Translations under genes and position numbers: made by a program
Assembly: GCF_017876775.1 (NCBI RefSeq)
Contig: NZ_JAGIOP010000002.1
Coordinates: 3,100,001-3,164,000, forward strand
Length of the DNA stretch: 64,000 bases
Direction: 5' to 3'
Source: Mycolicibacterium lutetiense
GTDB taxonomy: Bacteria > Actinomycetota > Actinomycetes > Mycobacteriales > Mycobacteriaceae
In this document: in pieces, positions 37,947-46,561 of the stretch
Numbering within the stretch: the first letter of the stretch is position 1
Layout: each line of letters starts with the position of its first letter
Notes under the pieces: generated by a model
The model's database searches: none
Told to the model about the DNA's origin: nothing
The model's input: only the letters and a program-made list of their open reading frames with translations

Positions 37947-39165
37947 CGCGATCGCGCTGATCACCGCGGTCGCCCTGGCCGCGTGTGGGACAGGCCTGGA
38001 CACCGCACCACCGTCGTCGAGCGCACCGCCTGCCGGGCCGGCAGCTGCGCCGCTGAAGGTGCCGGAGGATCTCGCCCAGGCCCCACTCGACGAACCTCGC
38101 CGGGCCCTGATCCCCCGAGGTTGGACCATCGAGGTGATCGCCCGGGTGCCCAAGGCCAGGATGGCTGCGTTCGCGCCGGACGGCGCGTTGCTGGTGTCGG
38201 TGCCGGACACCGGGCAGGTGCTGACGGTGCGCCCGGACCGGGGCGCCCTGCTCGACGGGCTGGAGCAGCCGCACGGCCTCGCATTCGCCGGGCCGACACT
38301 GTATGTGGCCGAGAGCAACCGGATCGACGCCTACGACTACGTCGACGGCCGGGCCGTCAACCGCCGCACCATCGCCGATGGTCTGCCCGACGCCAAGAGT
38401 CCCGACCTGCACGGCGCCTATGCCCACGCACTCAAGAGTGTCGCGGTGGGATCCGATGATGCGGTGTATTTTTCGATCGGCTCGACGGGCAACATCTCGG
38501 CCGAGGACCGGGGCGCAAGCCCGCCGCGGGCCAGCGTCATGCGGGTGCCGCCCGGCGGTGGGCCGGCAGCACCGTTCGCCACCGGGGTGCGCAACGGAAC
38601 CGGCCTGGCCTTCGCCGGTGATGGATCACTGTGGACGGCGGTGAACAATCGCGACAACGTCGCGGATCCGCAGGGCCGGGTGCGGCAGGACTATGTGGAC
38701 GACAATCCGCCCGAGTCGGTTGCCAAGTTGACACCGGGACGCGAATTGGGTTGGCCGTACTGCAATCCCGACGGGGCACCGCCGGCCGGTTTCATCCGGG
38801 ACATGCAGACCAACGCCGACGGCAGCCGGCTGGACTGTGCCGCACTGGCACCGGTCGAGCAGACACTGCCCGCACATTCCGCCCCGCTGGGCATGAGTTT
38901 CACCGAACTCCCCGGTTACGGTCCCGGCGCGTTGATCGGGGTGCACGGCTCATGGAACCGGCAGTCGCCACAGGCACCCGAGGTGTCGTTCTTTGGTTGG
39001 GACAATGGCACATTGGGCCCGCAGCAGACCCTGGTCGGCGGCTTCCAGGCCGACGATGGCTCGCGGTGGGGACGCCCGGTGGCCGCGGTCACCGGCCCCG
39101 ACGGCGCGGTGTACATCACCGACGACTACGCCGGCGCGGTGTATCGCCTGGCTCCACCGGCTTAG
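37924..39165 (+). CDS. Lipoprotein, soluble glucose/sorbosone dehydrogenase-like beta-propeller
   Basis: 413 residues. The N-terminus ends in a lipobox (TAVALAACGT), then a Pro/Ala-rich linker and a six-bladed propeller of the GSDH/PQQ-dependent sorbosone dehydrogenase family. Typical segments are GLEQPHGLAFAGPTLYVAES, HALKSVAVGSDDAVYFSIGS, GVRNGTGLAFAGDGSLWTAV and GALIGVHGSWNRQSPQAPEV. It is membrane anchored and faces outward. PQQ use is not certain from sequence. It overlaps the pirin gene by 23 bases and its stop overlaps that of the convergent MFS gene by four. Confidence 0.87.
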   Translation: MRVWAARSAIALITAVALAACGTGLDTAPPSSSAPPAGPAAAPLKVPEDLAQAPLDEPRRALIPRGWTIEVIARVPKARMAAFAPDGALLVSVPDTGQVLTVRPDRGALLDGLEQPHGLAFAGPTLYVAESNRIDAYDYVDGRAVNRRTIADGLPDAKSPDLHGAYAHALKSVAVGSDDAVYFSIGSTGNISAEDRGASPPRASVMRVPPGGGPAAPFATGVRNGTGLAFAGDGSLWTAVNNRDNVADPQGRVRQDYVDDNPPESVAKLTPGRELGWPYCNPDGAPPAGFIRDMQTNADGSRLDCAALAPVEQTLPAHSAPLGMSFTELPGYGPGALIGVHGSWNRQSPQAPEVSFFGWDNGTLGPQQTLVGGFQADDGSRWGRPVAAVTGPDGAVYITDDYAGAVYRLAPPA

Positions 39166-40415
39166 AGGTCAGCGACGGCGCGGGGCCGGTCGGTGATCCA
39201 CCGGGCCGCCAGAAGGCCGGAGATCGCAGTCAGCACCCCGGCCGCGACCACCGCGGACTCCAGCCCGAGCCAGTTCCCCATCGCACCGGCCACCAGGGCG
39301 CCCACGGCGTAGCCCGTATCGCGCCAGAACCGGTAGGTACCAAGGGCATTGGGCCGCCAACTCGGGTGGGCGTGATCGGAGACCACCGCGATCAGCGCTG
39401 GATAGACCATCGCAGTGCCGATACCGAGGGCAATCGCCGAGGTGACACCGGCCAGCATCGGCCAGTTCAGCAGCGCCAGAGCCAACCCGAATCCGGCTGC
39501 CTGGACCAGCATTCCGGCGACGATGAGGGGTTTGCGGCCGATCCGGTCGGCGAGGTGCCCGGTCGGGATCTGGCCGAGCCCCCACAGCAGCGGGTAGAGC
39601 CCTTTGATCAGCCCGACCGCGGCCAGGCCCAGTCCGTGATCGGTGAACAACAGCGGGAACACACCCCAGGTGAGACCGTCGTTGAGATTGTTGATCAGGC
39701 CGGCCTGGCTGGCGCCCCGCAGGCTGCGGTCGCCCCAGCTGGTGCGCGCGAAGATCGTTCGTAATCCCCCGTCGCCGGTGGGAGCCGGGTGCGGGTGCCG
39801 CTCCAGTTCCAGCGCGACGTGTGCGGCGGTGTCGCGGATGACCAGGGACAGCGCGAGCCCGGCGACGACGAACACCACACCGATGAGCTCGGGGGCCGGG
39901 CGCAGTCCGTACGCGGTGGCGAGGTATCCGGTCAGCAGGGCGGTGGCACCGACTGCCACGTAGCCGGCGGCCTCATTGAGTCCGGTGGCCAGACCCCGCC
40001 GCTCCGGACCCACCAGATCGATCTTCATGTTGACCGTCATCGACCAGGCCAGACCCTGGTTGAGGCCGAGCAGCACGTTGGCCGCCACGATCCAGCTCCA
40101 GGACGGACCCCAGGCGAGCATGAACGGCACCGGGATCCCGGCAGCCCAGCCGGCGAGCAGCAGGTGCTTGCGGCGGAATCGCGCGGTGAGCGCCCCGGCG
40201 GCGAGATTGGTCAGCGCCTTGGTCACTCCGAAGGCGATGATGAATGAGAACACGGCCAGATCGTTGGTCAGCCCGAAGGTTTCGGATCCGATCAGCGGAA
40301 CGGTGGTGCGTTCCAGACCCACCAGGGCGCCGACGCAGACGTTGACGATCACCAACAGGGTGAACTGCAGCCAGTTTTCCCGCAGGCCGAGTTCGACGCG
40401 GTCGGCGAATCGCAT
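39162..40415 (-). CDS. MFS transporter paired with the ArsR-rhodanese regulator
   Basis: 417 residues, 12 helices. Motif A-like loops are GHLADRIGRKPLIVAG (between helices 8 and 9) and GALTARFRRKHLLLAG. A cytoplasmic central loop around HPHPAPTGDGGLRTIF divides the halves. It lies divergent to an ArsR-rhodanese fusion with an inverted repeat between the two starts, an arrangement typical of a transporter controlled by its neighbour. The substrate is unknown; the rhodanese partner hints at sulfur or metalloid stress (inference). Confidence 0.87.
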   Translation of the reverse strand: MRFADRVELGLRENWLQFTLLVIVNVCVGALVGLERTTVPLIGSETFGLTNDLAVFSFIIAFGVTKALTNLAAGALTARFRRKHLLLAGWAAGIPVPFMLAWGPSWSWIVAANVLLGLNQGLAWSMTVNMKIDLVGPERRGLATGLNEAAGYVAVGATALLTGYLATAYGLRPAPELIGVVFVVAGLALSLVIRDTAAHVALELERHPHPAPTGDGGLRTIFARTSWGDRSLRGASQAGLINNLNDGLTWGVFPLLFTDHGLGLAAVGLIKGLYPLLWGLGQIPTGHLADRIGRKPLIVAGMLVQAAGFGLALALLNWPMLAGVTSAIALGIGTAMVYPALIAVVSDHAHPSWRPNALGTYRFWRDTGYAVGALVAGAMGNWLGLESAVVAAGVLTAISGLLAARWITDRPRAVADL

Positions 40416-40430
40416 TCCACGACTGTACGG

Positions 40431-40452
40431 TATTCCATGAAATTATGGAATA
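40431..40452. promoter_or_regulatory. Candidate ArsR-type operator
   Basis: TATTCCAT-GAAATT-ATGGAATA, a perfect 8-bp inverted repeat with a six-base AT-rich spacer. It sits between the divergent MFS and ArsR-rhodanese starts (ending nine bases before the latter), where it would block both promoters. Confidence 0.65.
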
Positions 40453-40460
40453 ATGGCGTC

Positions 40461-41135
40461 ATGGATCGCTCACCAGCGAAGACGCGTCTGTACGAAGAGT
40501 TCGCCACGAGCGGCAAGGCGCTGTCCCACGCCAGCAGACTCGAGCTGCTCGACTTGCTGAGCCAGGCTGAACGCAGTGTCGAGGCCCTCGCCCGGGCGGC
40601 AGGCCTGAACCTGACCACCGCGTCGTCGCACCTGCAGGGTCTCAAACAGGCCGGCTTCGTCGAGACCCGTCGCGAGGGCGTCAAGATCTACTACCGCCTG
40701 GCCGGCGACGACGTCGCGCAGCTGCTGGTCCTGCTGCGCACGGTGGCCGACCGTCGCCGGGCCGAGGTCAGCGCGGCTCGTGACACCTACCTCGGCGGGC
40801 CGGCGGGGATCGGCATGGAGTGTGACGAGTTGCGGTCCCGCATCGATGACGAGGACGACGGCCCGCGTGTGGTGGTGCTCGACGTCCGGCCCGGCGAGGA
40901 GTTTCTTGCCGGACACATCCCGGGCGCGGTCTCGATACCGGTGGATGAACTGGCCGAGCGCATCACCGAACTGCCGGCCGACGCCGACATCGTCGTCTAC
41001 TGCCGCGGTGAGTACTGCGGGTACGCGCACGACGCCGTACGGACCCTGACCGCCGACGGCCGCCGCGCCATCCGCCTCAACGACGGAATGGTGGAATGGC
41101 GGCTCGCCGGGCATCCGGTCAGCACCGCGCCCTAG
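40461..41135 (+). CDS. ArsR-family regulator fused to a rhodanese domain
   Basis: 224 residues from the ATG at 40461. Residues about 15-90 are an ArsR winged helix (SHASRLELLDLLSQAERSVE, then TTASSHLQGLKQAGFVETRR). Residues about 125-220 are a rhodanese domain with VVLDVRPGEEFLAGHIPGAV and the active-site loop VYCRGEYCGYA carrying the catalytic-type cysteine. Such fusions are thought to sense reactive sulfur or to couple sulfur transfer to regulation. The inverted repeat just upstream supports autoregulation and control of the divergent MFS gene. An ATG at 40437 is less likely because it lies within the operator. Confidence 0.9.
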   Translation: MDRSPAKTRLYEEFATSGKALSHASRLELLDLLSQAERSVEALARAAGLNLTTASSHLQGLKQAGFVETRREGVKIYYRLAGDDVAQLLVLLRTVADRRRAEVSAARDTYLGGPAGIGMECDELRSRIDDEDDGPRVVVLDVRPGEEFLAGHIPGAVSIPVDELAERITELPADADIVVYCRGEYCGYAHDAVRTLTADGRRAIRLNDGMVEWRLAGHPVSTAP

Positions 41136-41151
41136 ACGTACGATCGCCGAT

Positions 41152-41586
41152 GTGGCCGACCAACAGCTGGGCGATCTCAAGCTGCTGCGCCGGGTCCGGG
41201 ACCGCATCGACCGCGAGTACGCGCAGCCACTGAACGTCGAAGCGCTTGCCCGCGGGGTCAATATGTCCGCCGGGCACCTTTCGCGGCAGTTCAAGATCGC
41301 CTACGGCGAGTCGCCGTATTCCTATCTGATGACCCGTCGGATCGAGCGGGCGATGGCGCTGCTGCGCCGCGGCGACCTGTCGGTCACCGAGGTCTGCTTT
41401 GCCGTCGGCTGTTCCTCTCTCGGCACGTTCAGCACCCGGTTCACCGAACTCGTCGGCATCCCGCCCAGCCGGTACCGCGAGCAGACCGCCGCGGTGACCG
41501 ACGGCCTGCCGTCGTGCATGGAGAAACAGGTCACCAAACCGATCAGGAATCGAGAAGCGCCCGCCACCCGCCTGCACCTAGCGTGA
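41152..41586 (+). CDS. AraC-family regulator (DNA-binding domain only)
   Basis: 144 residues from the GTG at 41152. Both helix-turn-helix elements of the AraC domain are present: NVEALARGVNMSAGHLSRQF and SVTEVCFAVGCSSLGTFSTR, with the C-terminal VGIPPSRYRE. There is no separate effector domain apart from a short C-terminal tail. The next gene, a VOC protein, begins five bases after its stop, and the UvrA-like gene follows it, so all three look like one operon. Confidence 0.88.
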   Translation: MADQQLGDLKLLRRVRDRIDREYAQPLNVEALARGVNMSAGHLSRQFKIAYGESPYSYLMTRRIERAMALLRRGDLSVTEVCFAVGCSSLGTFSTRFTELVGIPPSRYREQTAAVTDGLPSCMEKQVTKPIRNREAPATRLHLA

Positions 41587-41591
41587 AAAGC

Positions 41592-42002
41592 ATGGAACTC
41601 ACCATTCACTCAAGCATGTTGCCGCTCGACGATCCGGAAGAATCCCTCGCGTTCTATCGCGACGTCCTCGGCTTCGAGGTCCGCCTCGACGTTGGCAAGG
41701 ACCGGATGCGTTGGATCACGGTCGGTCCGCCGAACCAGCCCGACACGTCCGTCGTCCTGTACCCGCCCTCGGCCACCCCCGGCCTCACCGACGACGAGCG
41801 CCGCATGCTCGCCGAGATGATGGCCAAGGGCACCCTCGGTACGCTCCTGCTCGCCACCAAAGATCTCGACGGTACTTTCGACAAGGTGCAGGCCGGAGAC
41901 GTCGAGGTGGTTCAGGAACCCACCGCGCAGCCGTACGGTGTGCGCGACTGCGCCTTTCGCGATCCCGCCGGAAACATGGTCCGTATCCAGGAGTTGCCCT
42001 AG
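41592..42002 (+). CDS. VOC-family (glyoxalase-like) protein
   Basis: 136 residues from the ATG at 41592. The VOC fold motifs are LPLDDPEESLAFYRDVLGFE, RWITVGPPNQPDTSVVLYPP and a C-terminal YGVRDCAFRDPAGNMVRIQE with the usual glutamate metal ligand. Such proteins include glyoxalases and antibiotic-binding proteins. It is sandwiched between an AraC regulator and a UvrA-like ATPase, a grouping seen in other actinobacteria, and the close spacing (three bases to the next ATG) indicates coexpression. Confidence 0.9.
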   Translation: MELTIHSSMLPLDDPEESLAFYRDVLGFEVRLDVGKDRMRWITVGPPNQPDTSVVLYPPSATPGLTDDERRMLAEMMAKGTLGTLLLATKDLDGTFDKVQAGDVEVVQEPTAQPYGVRDCAFRDPAGNMVRIQELP

Positions 42003-42005
42003 CCG

Positions 42006-44381
42006 ATGAGCGCCAAGACCCATCCCGCCGACAGCCACGATCTGATCAAAGTCACCGGTGCCCGTGAGAACAACCTCAAGGACGTCGACATCGAGTTGCC
42101 CAAGCGCCGGCTGACGGTGTTCACCGGCGTCTCGGGGTCGGGCAAGAGCTCACTGGTGTTCGACACGATCGCCGCCGAATCCCAGCGGTTGATCAATGAG
42201 ACCTACAGCGCGTTCGTGCAGGGCTTCATGCCGAACCTGGCGCGGCCCGAGGTCGACGTTCTCGGCGGGCTGACCACCGCGATCATCGTGGACCAGAAGC
42301 GGATGGGTGCCGACCCGCGCTCCACCGTCGGCACCGCCACCGATACCGGGGCGATGCTGCGCATCCTGTTCAGCCGGCTGGGCCGCCCGCATATTGGTTC
42401 ACCGCAAGCGTTTTCGTTCAATGTGGCCTCGATCAGCGGGGCGGGGGCGGTGACGCTGGAAAAGGGTGGTCGGACCGTCAAGGAACGGCGTGACTTCAAG
42501 ATCGTCGGCGGGATGTGTCCGCGGTGTGAGGGTCGCGGCGCGGTCAACGACATCGACCTGACCGCGCTGTACGACGACACCAAATCGCTGAACGAGGGTG
42601 CGCTGTGCATCCCGGGCTACAGCATGGACGGCTGGTACGGCCGGATCTTCCGAGGTTGCGGATTCTTCGATCCGGACAAGCCGATCAACAAGTTCACCAA
42701 GAAGGAGCTCGACGCACTACTGCACAAAGAGGCGACCAAACTCAAGGTCGACGGAGTCAACCTGACCTATCTGGGGCTGATCCCGCAGATCCAGAAGTCG
42801 TTCCTGGCCAAGGACGTCGAGGCCATGCAGCCACACATCCGGGCGTTCGTCGAGCGTGCGGTCACGTTCACCACCTGCCCGGAGTGTGACGGCACCCGAC
42901 TGTCGGAGACCGCGCGCTCGGTGAAGATCGACGGCGTCAACATCGCCGAGGCCTGCGCGATGCAGATCACCGATCTGGCCGGGTGGCTCGGAACGGTCGA
43001 AGATCAATCGGTCACGCCGCTGCTGGCGGCATTGCAGCACACGCTGGACTCATTCGTCGAGATCGGGTTGGGCTATCTGTCCCTGGACCGCCCTGCGGGC
43101 ACCCTGTCCGGTGGAGAAGCCCAGCGCGTCAAGATGATCCGTCACCTGGGCTCCTCGCTGACCGATGTCACCTACGTCTTCGACGAGCCCACCATCGGCC
43201 TGCACCCGCACGACATCGCCAGGATGAACAACCTGCTGCTGGCATTGCGGGACAAGGGCAACACCGTGCTGGTCGTCGAGCACAAGCCCGAGACCATCTC
43301 GATCGCCGACCATGTCGTCGACCTGGGACCGGGTGCCGGCTCGGCCGGCGGCGAGGTGGTCTTCGAGGGCAGCGTGGCGAATCTGCGGGCCAGCGACACC
43401 GTCACCGGACGCCACCTGGGGTACCGCGCGGCCCTGAAGGACGTGGCGCGGGAAGCCCACGGGGCCATGGAGATCCGCGGTGCCGACACCCACAATCTGT
43501 GCGACGTGGACGTCGACCTCCCCTTGGGCGCGCTGGTGGTGATCACCGGAGTCGCAGGCTCGGGCAAGAGTTCGTTGATCGCCGGCTCGGTGGCCGGTCG
43601 CGACGGTGTGGTGGTGGTCGATCAGAGCCCGATCCGGGGCTCGCGGCGCAGTAACCCGGCCACCTACACCGGGTTACTCGAACCGATCCGCAAGGCGTTC
43701 GCGAAGGCCAACGGCGTCAAACCGGCCCTGTTCAGCTCGAATTCCGAGGGTGCCTGCCCGACGTGCAACGGTGCCGGCGTCATCTACACCGACCTCGGGG
43801 TGATGGCCACCGTCGAGACCACCTGTGAGGAATGCGAGGGTAAGCGGTTCGGCGCCTCGGTGCTGCAGTACACCCTCGGCGGACGCGACATCGCCGAGGT
43901 GCTGGCCATGCCGGTCACCGAGGCGGAGCGGTATTTCAGTGAGGGTGAGGCAAAAGTCCCTGCCGCACAAAAGATCCTGTCCCGGATGGCCGATGTCGGC
44001 CTGGGCTATCTGACCCTGGGGCAGCCGTTGACCACGCTGTCGGGCGGTGAGCGGCAGCGGCTCAAGCTGGCTGCTCGGCTCGGCGATACCGGAGCCGAGA
44101 AGGGGGACACGTACATCCTCGATGAGCCCACCACCGGCTTGCATCTTGCCGACGTCGAGCAGCTGCTCGGACTGTTGGACCGGTTGGTGGATTCGGGGAA
44201 GTCGGTCATCGTGATCGAGCATCACCAGGCGGTCATGGCGCATGCCGACTGGATCATCGACCTGGGCCCGGGCGCCGGGCACGACGGCGGCCGCGTCGTC
44301 TTCGAGGGCACCCCGGCGGATCTGGTCGCCAACCGGGCCACGCTGACCGGTCAGCATCTCGCCGAATATGTGGGTACCTGA
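42006..44381 (+). CDS. UvrA-like ABC ATPase (short class)
   Basis: 791 residues, shorter than UvrA (about 950-970). Two ABC ATPase modules: Walker A FTGVSGSGKSSLVFD and ITGVAGSGKSSLIAG, signature motifs TLSGGEAQRVKMI and TLSGGERQRLKLA, and Walker B regions VFDEPTIGLHP and ILDEPTTGLHL. Zinc-finger cysteines are visible (MCPRCEGRG, TCPECDGTR, CPTCNGAG, CEECEGK). Reduced length suggests loss of much of the UvrB-interaction region, as in UvrA2-type proteins linked to drug tolerance rather than normal excision repair. It is the last gene of the AraC/VOC operon. The role is inferred from family type. Confidence 0.9.
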   Translation: MSAKTHPADSHDLIKVTGARENNLKDVDIELPKRRLTVFTGVSGSGKSSLVFDTIAAESQRLINETYSAFVQGFMPNLARPEVDVLGGLTTAIIVDQKRMGADPRSTVGTATDTGAMLRILFSRLGRPHIGSPQAFSFNVASISGAGAVTLEKGGRTVKERRDFKIVGGMCPRCEGRGAVNDIDLTALYDDTKSLNEGALCIPGYSMDGWYGRIFRGCGFFDPDKPINKFTKKELDALLHKEATKLKVDGVNLTYLGLIPQIQKSFLAKDVEAMQPHIRAFVERAVTFTTCPECDGTRLSETARSVKIDGVNIAEACAMQITDLAGWLGTVEDQSVTPLLAALQHTLDSFVEIGLGYLSLDRPAGTLSGGEAQRVKMIRHLGSSLTDVTYVFDEPTIGLHPHDIARMNNLLLALRDKGNTVLVVEHKPETISIADHVVDLGPGAGSAGGEVVFEGSVANLRASDTVTGRHLGYRAALKDVAREAHGAMEIRGADTHNLCDVDVDLPLGALVVITGVAGSGKSSLIAGSVAGRDGVVVVDQSPIRGSRRSNPATYTGLLEPIRKAFAKANGVKPALFSSNSEGACPTCNGAGVIYTDLGVMATVETTCEECEGKRFGASVLQYTLGGRDIAEVLAMPVTEAERYFSEGEAKVPAAQKILSRMADVGLGYLTLGQPLTTLSGGERQRLKLAARLGDTGAEKGDTYILDEPTTGLHLADVEQLLGLLDRLVDSGKSVIVIEHHQAVMAHADWIIDLGPGAGHDGGRVVFEGTPADLVANRATLTGQHLAEYVGT

Positions 44382-44462
44382 GCCAACATTGTCCGGGGAC
44401 CCGAACTTTCTCGTGTCAATCCCCAAACTTATTGTCGAATAAGCACTTTCGGGCGGGACGGT

Positions 44463-44491
44463 TTGCGCCGCCCCTCCGGCGTGCGTATGGT
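44463..44491 (+). promoter_or_regulatory. Predicted promoter of the GDT1 riboswitch transcript
   Basis: TTGCGC (44463-44468), a 17-base spacer and TATGGT (44486-44491). Transcription would start about seven bases later, just before the riboswitch core at 44503. Confidence 0.5.
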
Positions 44492-44497
44492 GGACAA

Positions 44498-44640
44498 CAG
44501 CGAAGGGGAGTAGCCCCCAATCGGATATTCGACATACTGGCCGCGCAGCGATGCACTATCGGCCCGGTTATCCGAACCGGTCACTGGCCGGTGGGCGAGA
44601 CCTTCGGCCGTAGACCATTGGTCTGCCGGCCGGAGGCATC
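44498..44640 (+). ncRNA. yybP-ykoY (manganese) riboswitch
   Basis: The 5' hallmark GGGGAGTAGC (44506-44515) and the 3' hallmark GGGCGAGACC (44593-44602) bracket the aptamer. The 3' part continues into a hairpin TAGACC-ATT-GGTCTG (44611-44625). It precedes a TMEM165/GDT1-type transporter, one of the best-known gene classes under this Mn2+-sensing riboswitch. The region between UvrA-like and GDT1 genes (302 bp) holds this element and its promoter; I see nothing else in it. Boundaries are approximate. Confidence 0.85.
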
Positions 44641-44683
44641 TATTTCAGCCCCGAACGGCAGCCAACGACCGAGGAGTTGTTGA

Positions 44684-45415
44684 GTGCTCGCTGCTCTGCT
44701 CTTGAGCTTCGCCGTCATCTTCGTCGCCGAACTCGGCGACAAGTCCCAGCTGATGGCCATGACCTTTGCGCTGCGCTACCGCTGGTGGGTGGTGCTCATC
44801 GGTATCACCGCGGCTACCACCGCAGTTCACCTGATCTCGGTGGGGGTCGGCCACTACCTCGGCGCGGCACTGCCGACACACCTGCTCGGCATCCTGGCCG
44901 GCGTGGCATTCGTGTTCTTCGGGTTGTGGACCCTGCGCGGCGACAAGCTGTCCGACGACGAGGCGACCAAAGCCCAGCGTTCGACCGCTCCGGCGTTCTT
45001 CACGGTCACCTCGGCCTTCATCCTTGCCGAACTCGGCGACAAGACCATGCTCGCGACGATCACGCTGGCTGCCGACAACGACTGGGTGGGCGTGTGGATC
45101 GGTTCCACCATCGGCATGGTGGCCGCCGACGCTCTGGCCATCGCGGTCGGCGCGATCGCCGGTAAGCACCTGCCCGAGCGGATGATCCAGCTGGGCGCGG
45201 CGGCGCTGTTCGTCATCTTCGGTCTGGCGATGCTGCTGGAAGGCGCATTGCCGTCGGCCCCCGTATGGGCGACCACCGCGGGGGCGATTGCGGCGACGGC
45301 ACTGTGCGCGGCGGCCCTGCGCGCACTGCCGGCACATTTGCGGCCGGCCGCGCTTCGGAAGCCCGATGCCGCCGATCCAGCTAACACTGATCACCCCGGT
45401 GCGATCGTCCCTTGA
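44684..45415 (+). CDS. TMEM165/GDT1 (UPF0016) family cation transporter, probably Mn2+ exporter
   Basis: 243 residues with two homologous halves of three helices each. Both halves carry the family signature E-x-G-D-K-[ST]: AELGDKSQ in the first and AELGDKTM in the second. Proteins of this family exchange Mn2+ or Ca2+ for protons. The upstream yybP-ykoY riboswitch is consistent with Mn2+-induced expression. GAGGAG lies seven bases before the GTG at 44684. The C-terminal about 30 residues are Ala/Pro-rich and probably disordered. Confidence 0.92.
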   Translation: MLAALLLSFAVIFVAELGDKSQLMAMTFALRYRWWVVLIGITAATTAVHLISVGVGHYLGAALPTHLLGILAGVAFVFFGLWTLRGDKLSDDEATKAQRSTAPAFFTVTSAFILAELGDKTMLATITLAADNDWVGVWIGSTIGMVAADALAIAVGAIAGKHLPERMIQLGAAALFVIFGLAMLLEGALPSAPVWATTAGAIAATALCAAALRALPAHLRPAALRKPDAADPANTDHPGAIVP

Positions 45416-45443
45416 TCCAACCGTGACCAGGCTGTTACGCATG

Positions 45444-45471
45444 TTGACAGAGTTATCTGTGTGGCTATTGT
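45444..45471 (+). promoter_or_regulatory. Predicted promoter of the glycosidase gene
   Basis: TTGACA (45444-45449), a 16-base spacer and TATTGT (45466-45471). The in-frame GTG at 45479 lies seven bases downstream, consistent with a leaderless transcript starting at the initiation codon. Confidence 0.5.
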
Positions 45472-45478
45472 GTACTTC

Positions 45479-46558
45479 GTGCCAGGCCTGGCAAAACTCT
45501 TCCAGCGTGCGGTCGCTACTGCGGCCGCCGTTGCCGTCTGCGCGGCGCTGGCCACCACCGGCTCCCCCGTCGCACGCGCCGAGGACTCCCGGGCACTACT
45601 GCTCGGGGCGATCGCCAACACCAAGGGCGCGTACCTCGTCTACAACTTCGGCGGCCAGTTCGCCGCGCCGTTCCTGTCCGCCGACGGCCGCGCCTACACC
45701 CTGAACAACGGCGGCCACCTGATGGCGATGAAGAACGCCTCCGGACGGCTCAACCCGCGCCTGCTGGTCGACAGCCATCAGGGCTATCAGTCCCGCTGTG
45801 AGCGCACCCCCGGTGCGCGCACCGGCGAAGGACTCTGGCAGGCATCGGAAACCTATGCACCGCTTGCCGCCTGGCAGGTTCTGGGCCAGCCGACCATCGC
45901 GGTCAACGCCAACTTCTTCGACGTACGCGGGCAGAAGGGCGGCTCCTGGCGTGACACCAAGTGCTCGTCTCCACTGGGCGCCTACGTCGACAACACCCGC
46001 GGGCAGGGCCGGGCCAACGCGGCGGTCACCGGCACCCTGGCCTACGCCGGCAAGCAGGGCCTGTCCGGTGGGAACGAACACTGGTCGGCGCTGGCCACCA
46101 TGATCCTGCCGATGGGCGGTGCCCCGTACGTGGTGATGCCCAAGGGCAAGGACGACTACGACTCGGCCACCCCGGTGATCCAGCGCCTGCTCGATCAGAA
46201 CACCCGGTTTGTGGCGGTCGCGGGTATCGGGCTGCTCGCGCCCGGCGACACCGGCCAGCTCAACGACAACGGCCCCAGCGCCGCACGCACCGCGGTCGGC
46301 TACAACCGGGCCACCGATCAGCTCTACGTCTTCCAGGGCGGCAGCTACACCCCGGACAACATCCAGGACCTGTTCCGCGGCCTGGGCGCCGACAACGCGA
46401 TCCTGCTCGACGGTGGCGGCTCCTCGGCGATCGTGCTGCGCCGCGACACCGGCGGCATGTGGAGCGGCGCCGGATCGCCGCGGGGGAACTGCGATACCCG
46501 TCAGGTCCTGTGCGATTCGCGCGAACGGGCCCTGCCCAGCTGGCTCGCCTTCAACTGA
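45479..46558 (+). CDS. Secreted phosphodiester glycosidase family protein (NAGPA/DUF2233)
   Basis: 359 residues from the GTG at 45479; an earlier in-frame GTG at 45461 would place the start before the predicted transcription start. A signal peptide (QRAVATAAAVAVCAALATTG, cleaved after ARA) leads to an exported NAGPA-type domain with QPTIAVNANFFDVRG, ARTAVGYNRATDQLYVFQGG and NAILLDGGGSSAIVL, the family's acidic active-site strands. Four cysteines may form disulfides. The family cleaves GlcNAc-phosphodiesters or related envelope glycan links; the mycobacterial substrate is unknown. It is convergent with the barstar gene. Confidence 0.85.
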   Translation: MPGLAKLFQRAVATAAAVAVCAALATTGSPVARAEDSRALLLGAIANTKGAYLVYNFGGQFAAPFLSADGRAYTLNNGGHLMAMKNASGRLNPRLLVDSHQGYQSRCERTPGARTGEGLWQASETYAPLAAWQVLGQPTIAVNANFFDVRGQKGGSWRDTKCSSPLGAYVDNTRGQGRANAAVTGTLAYAGKQGLSGGNEHWSALATMILPMGGAPYVVMPKGKDDYDSATPVIQRLLDQNTRFVAVAGIGLLAPGDTGQLNDNGPSAARTAVGYNRATDQLYVFQGGSYTPDNIQDLFRGLGADNAILLDGGGSSAIVLRRDTGGMWSGAGSPRGNCDTRQVLCDSRERALPSWLAFN

Positions 46559-46561
46559 CTG

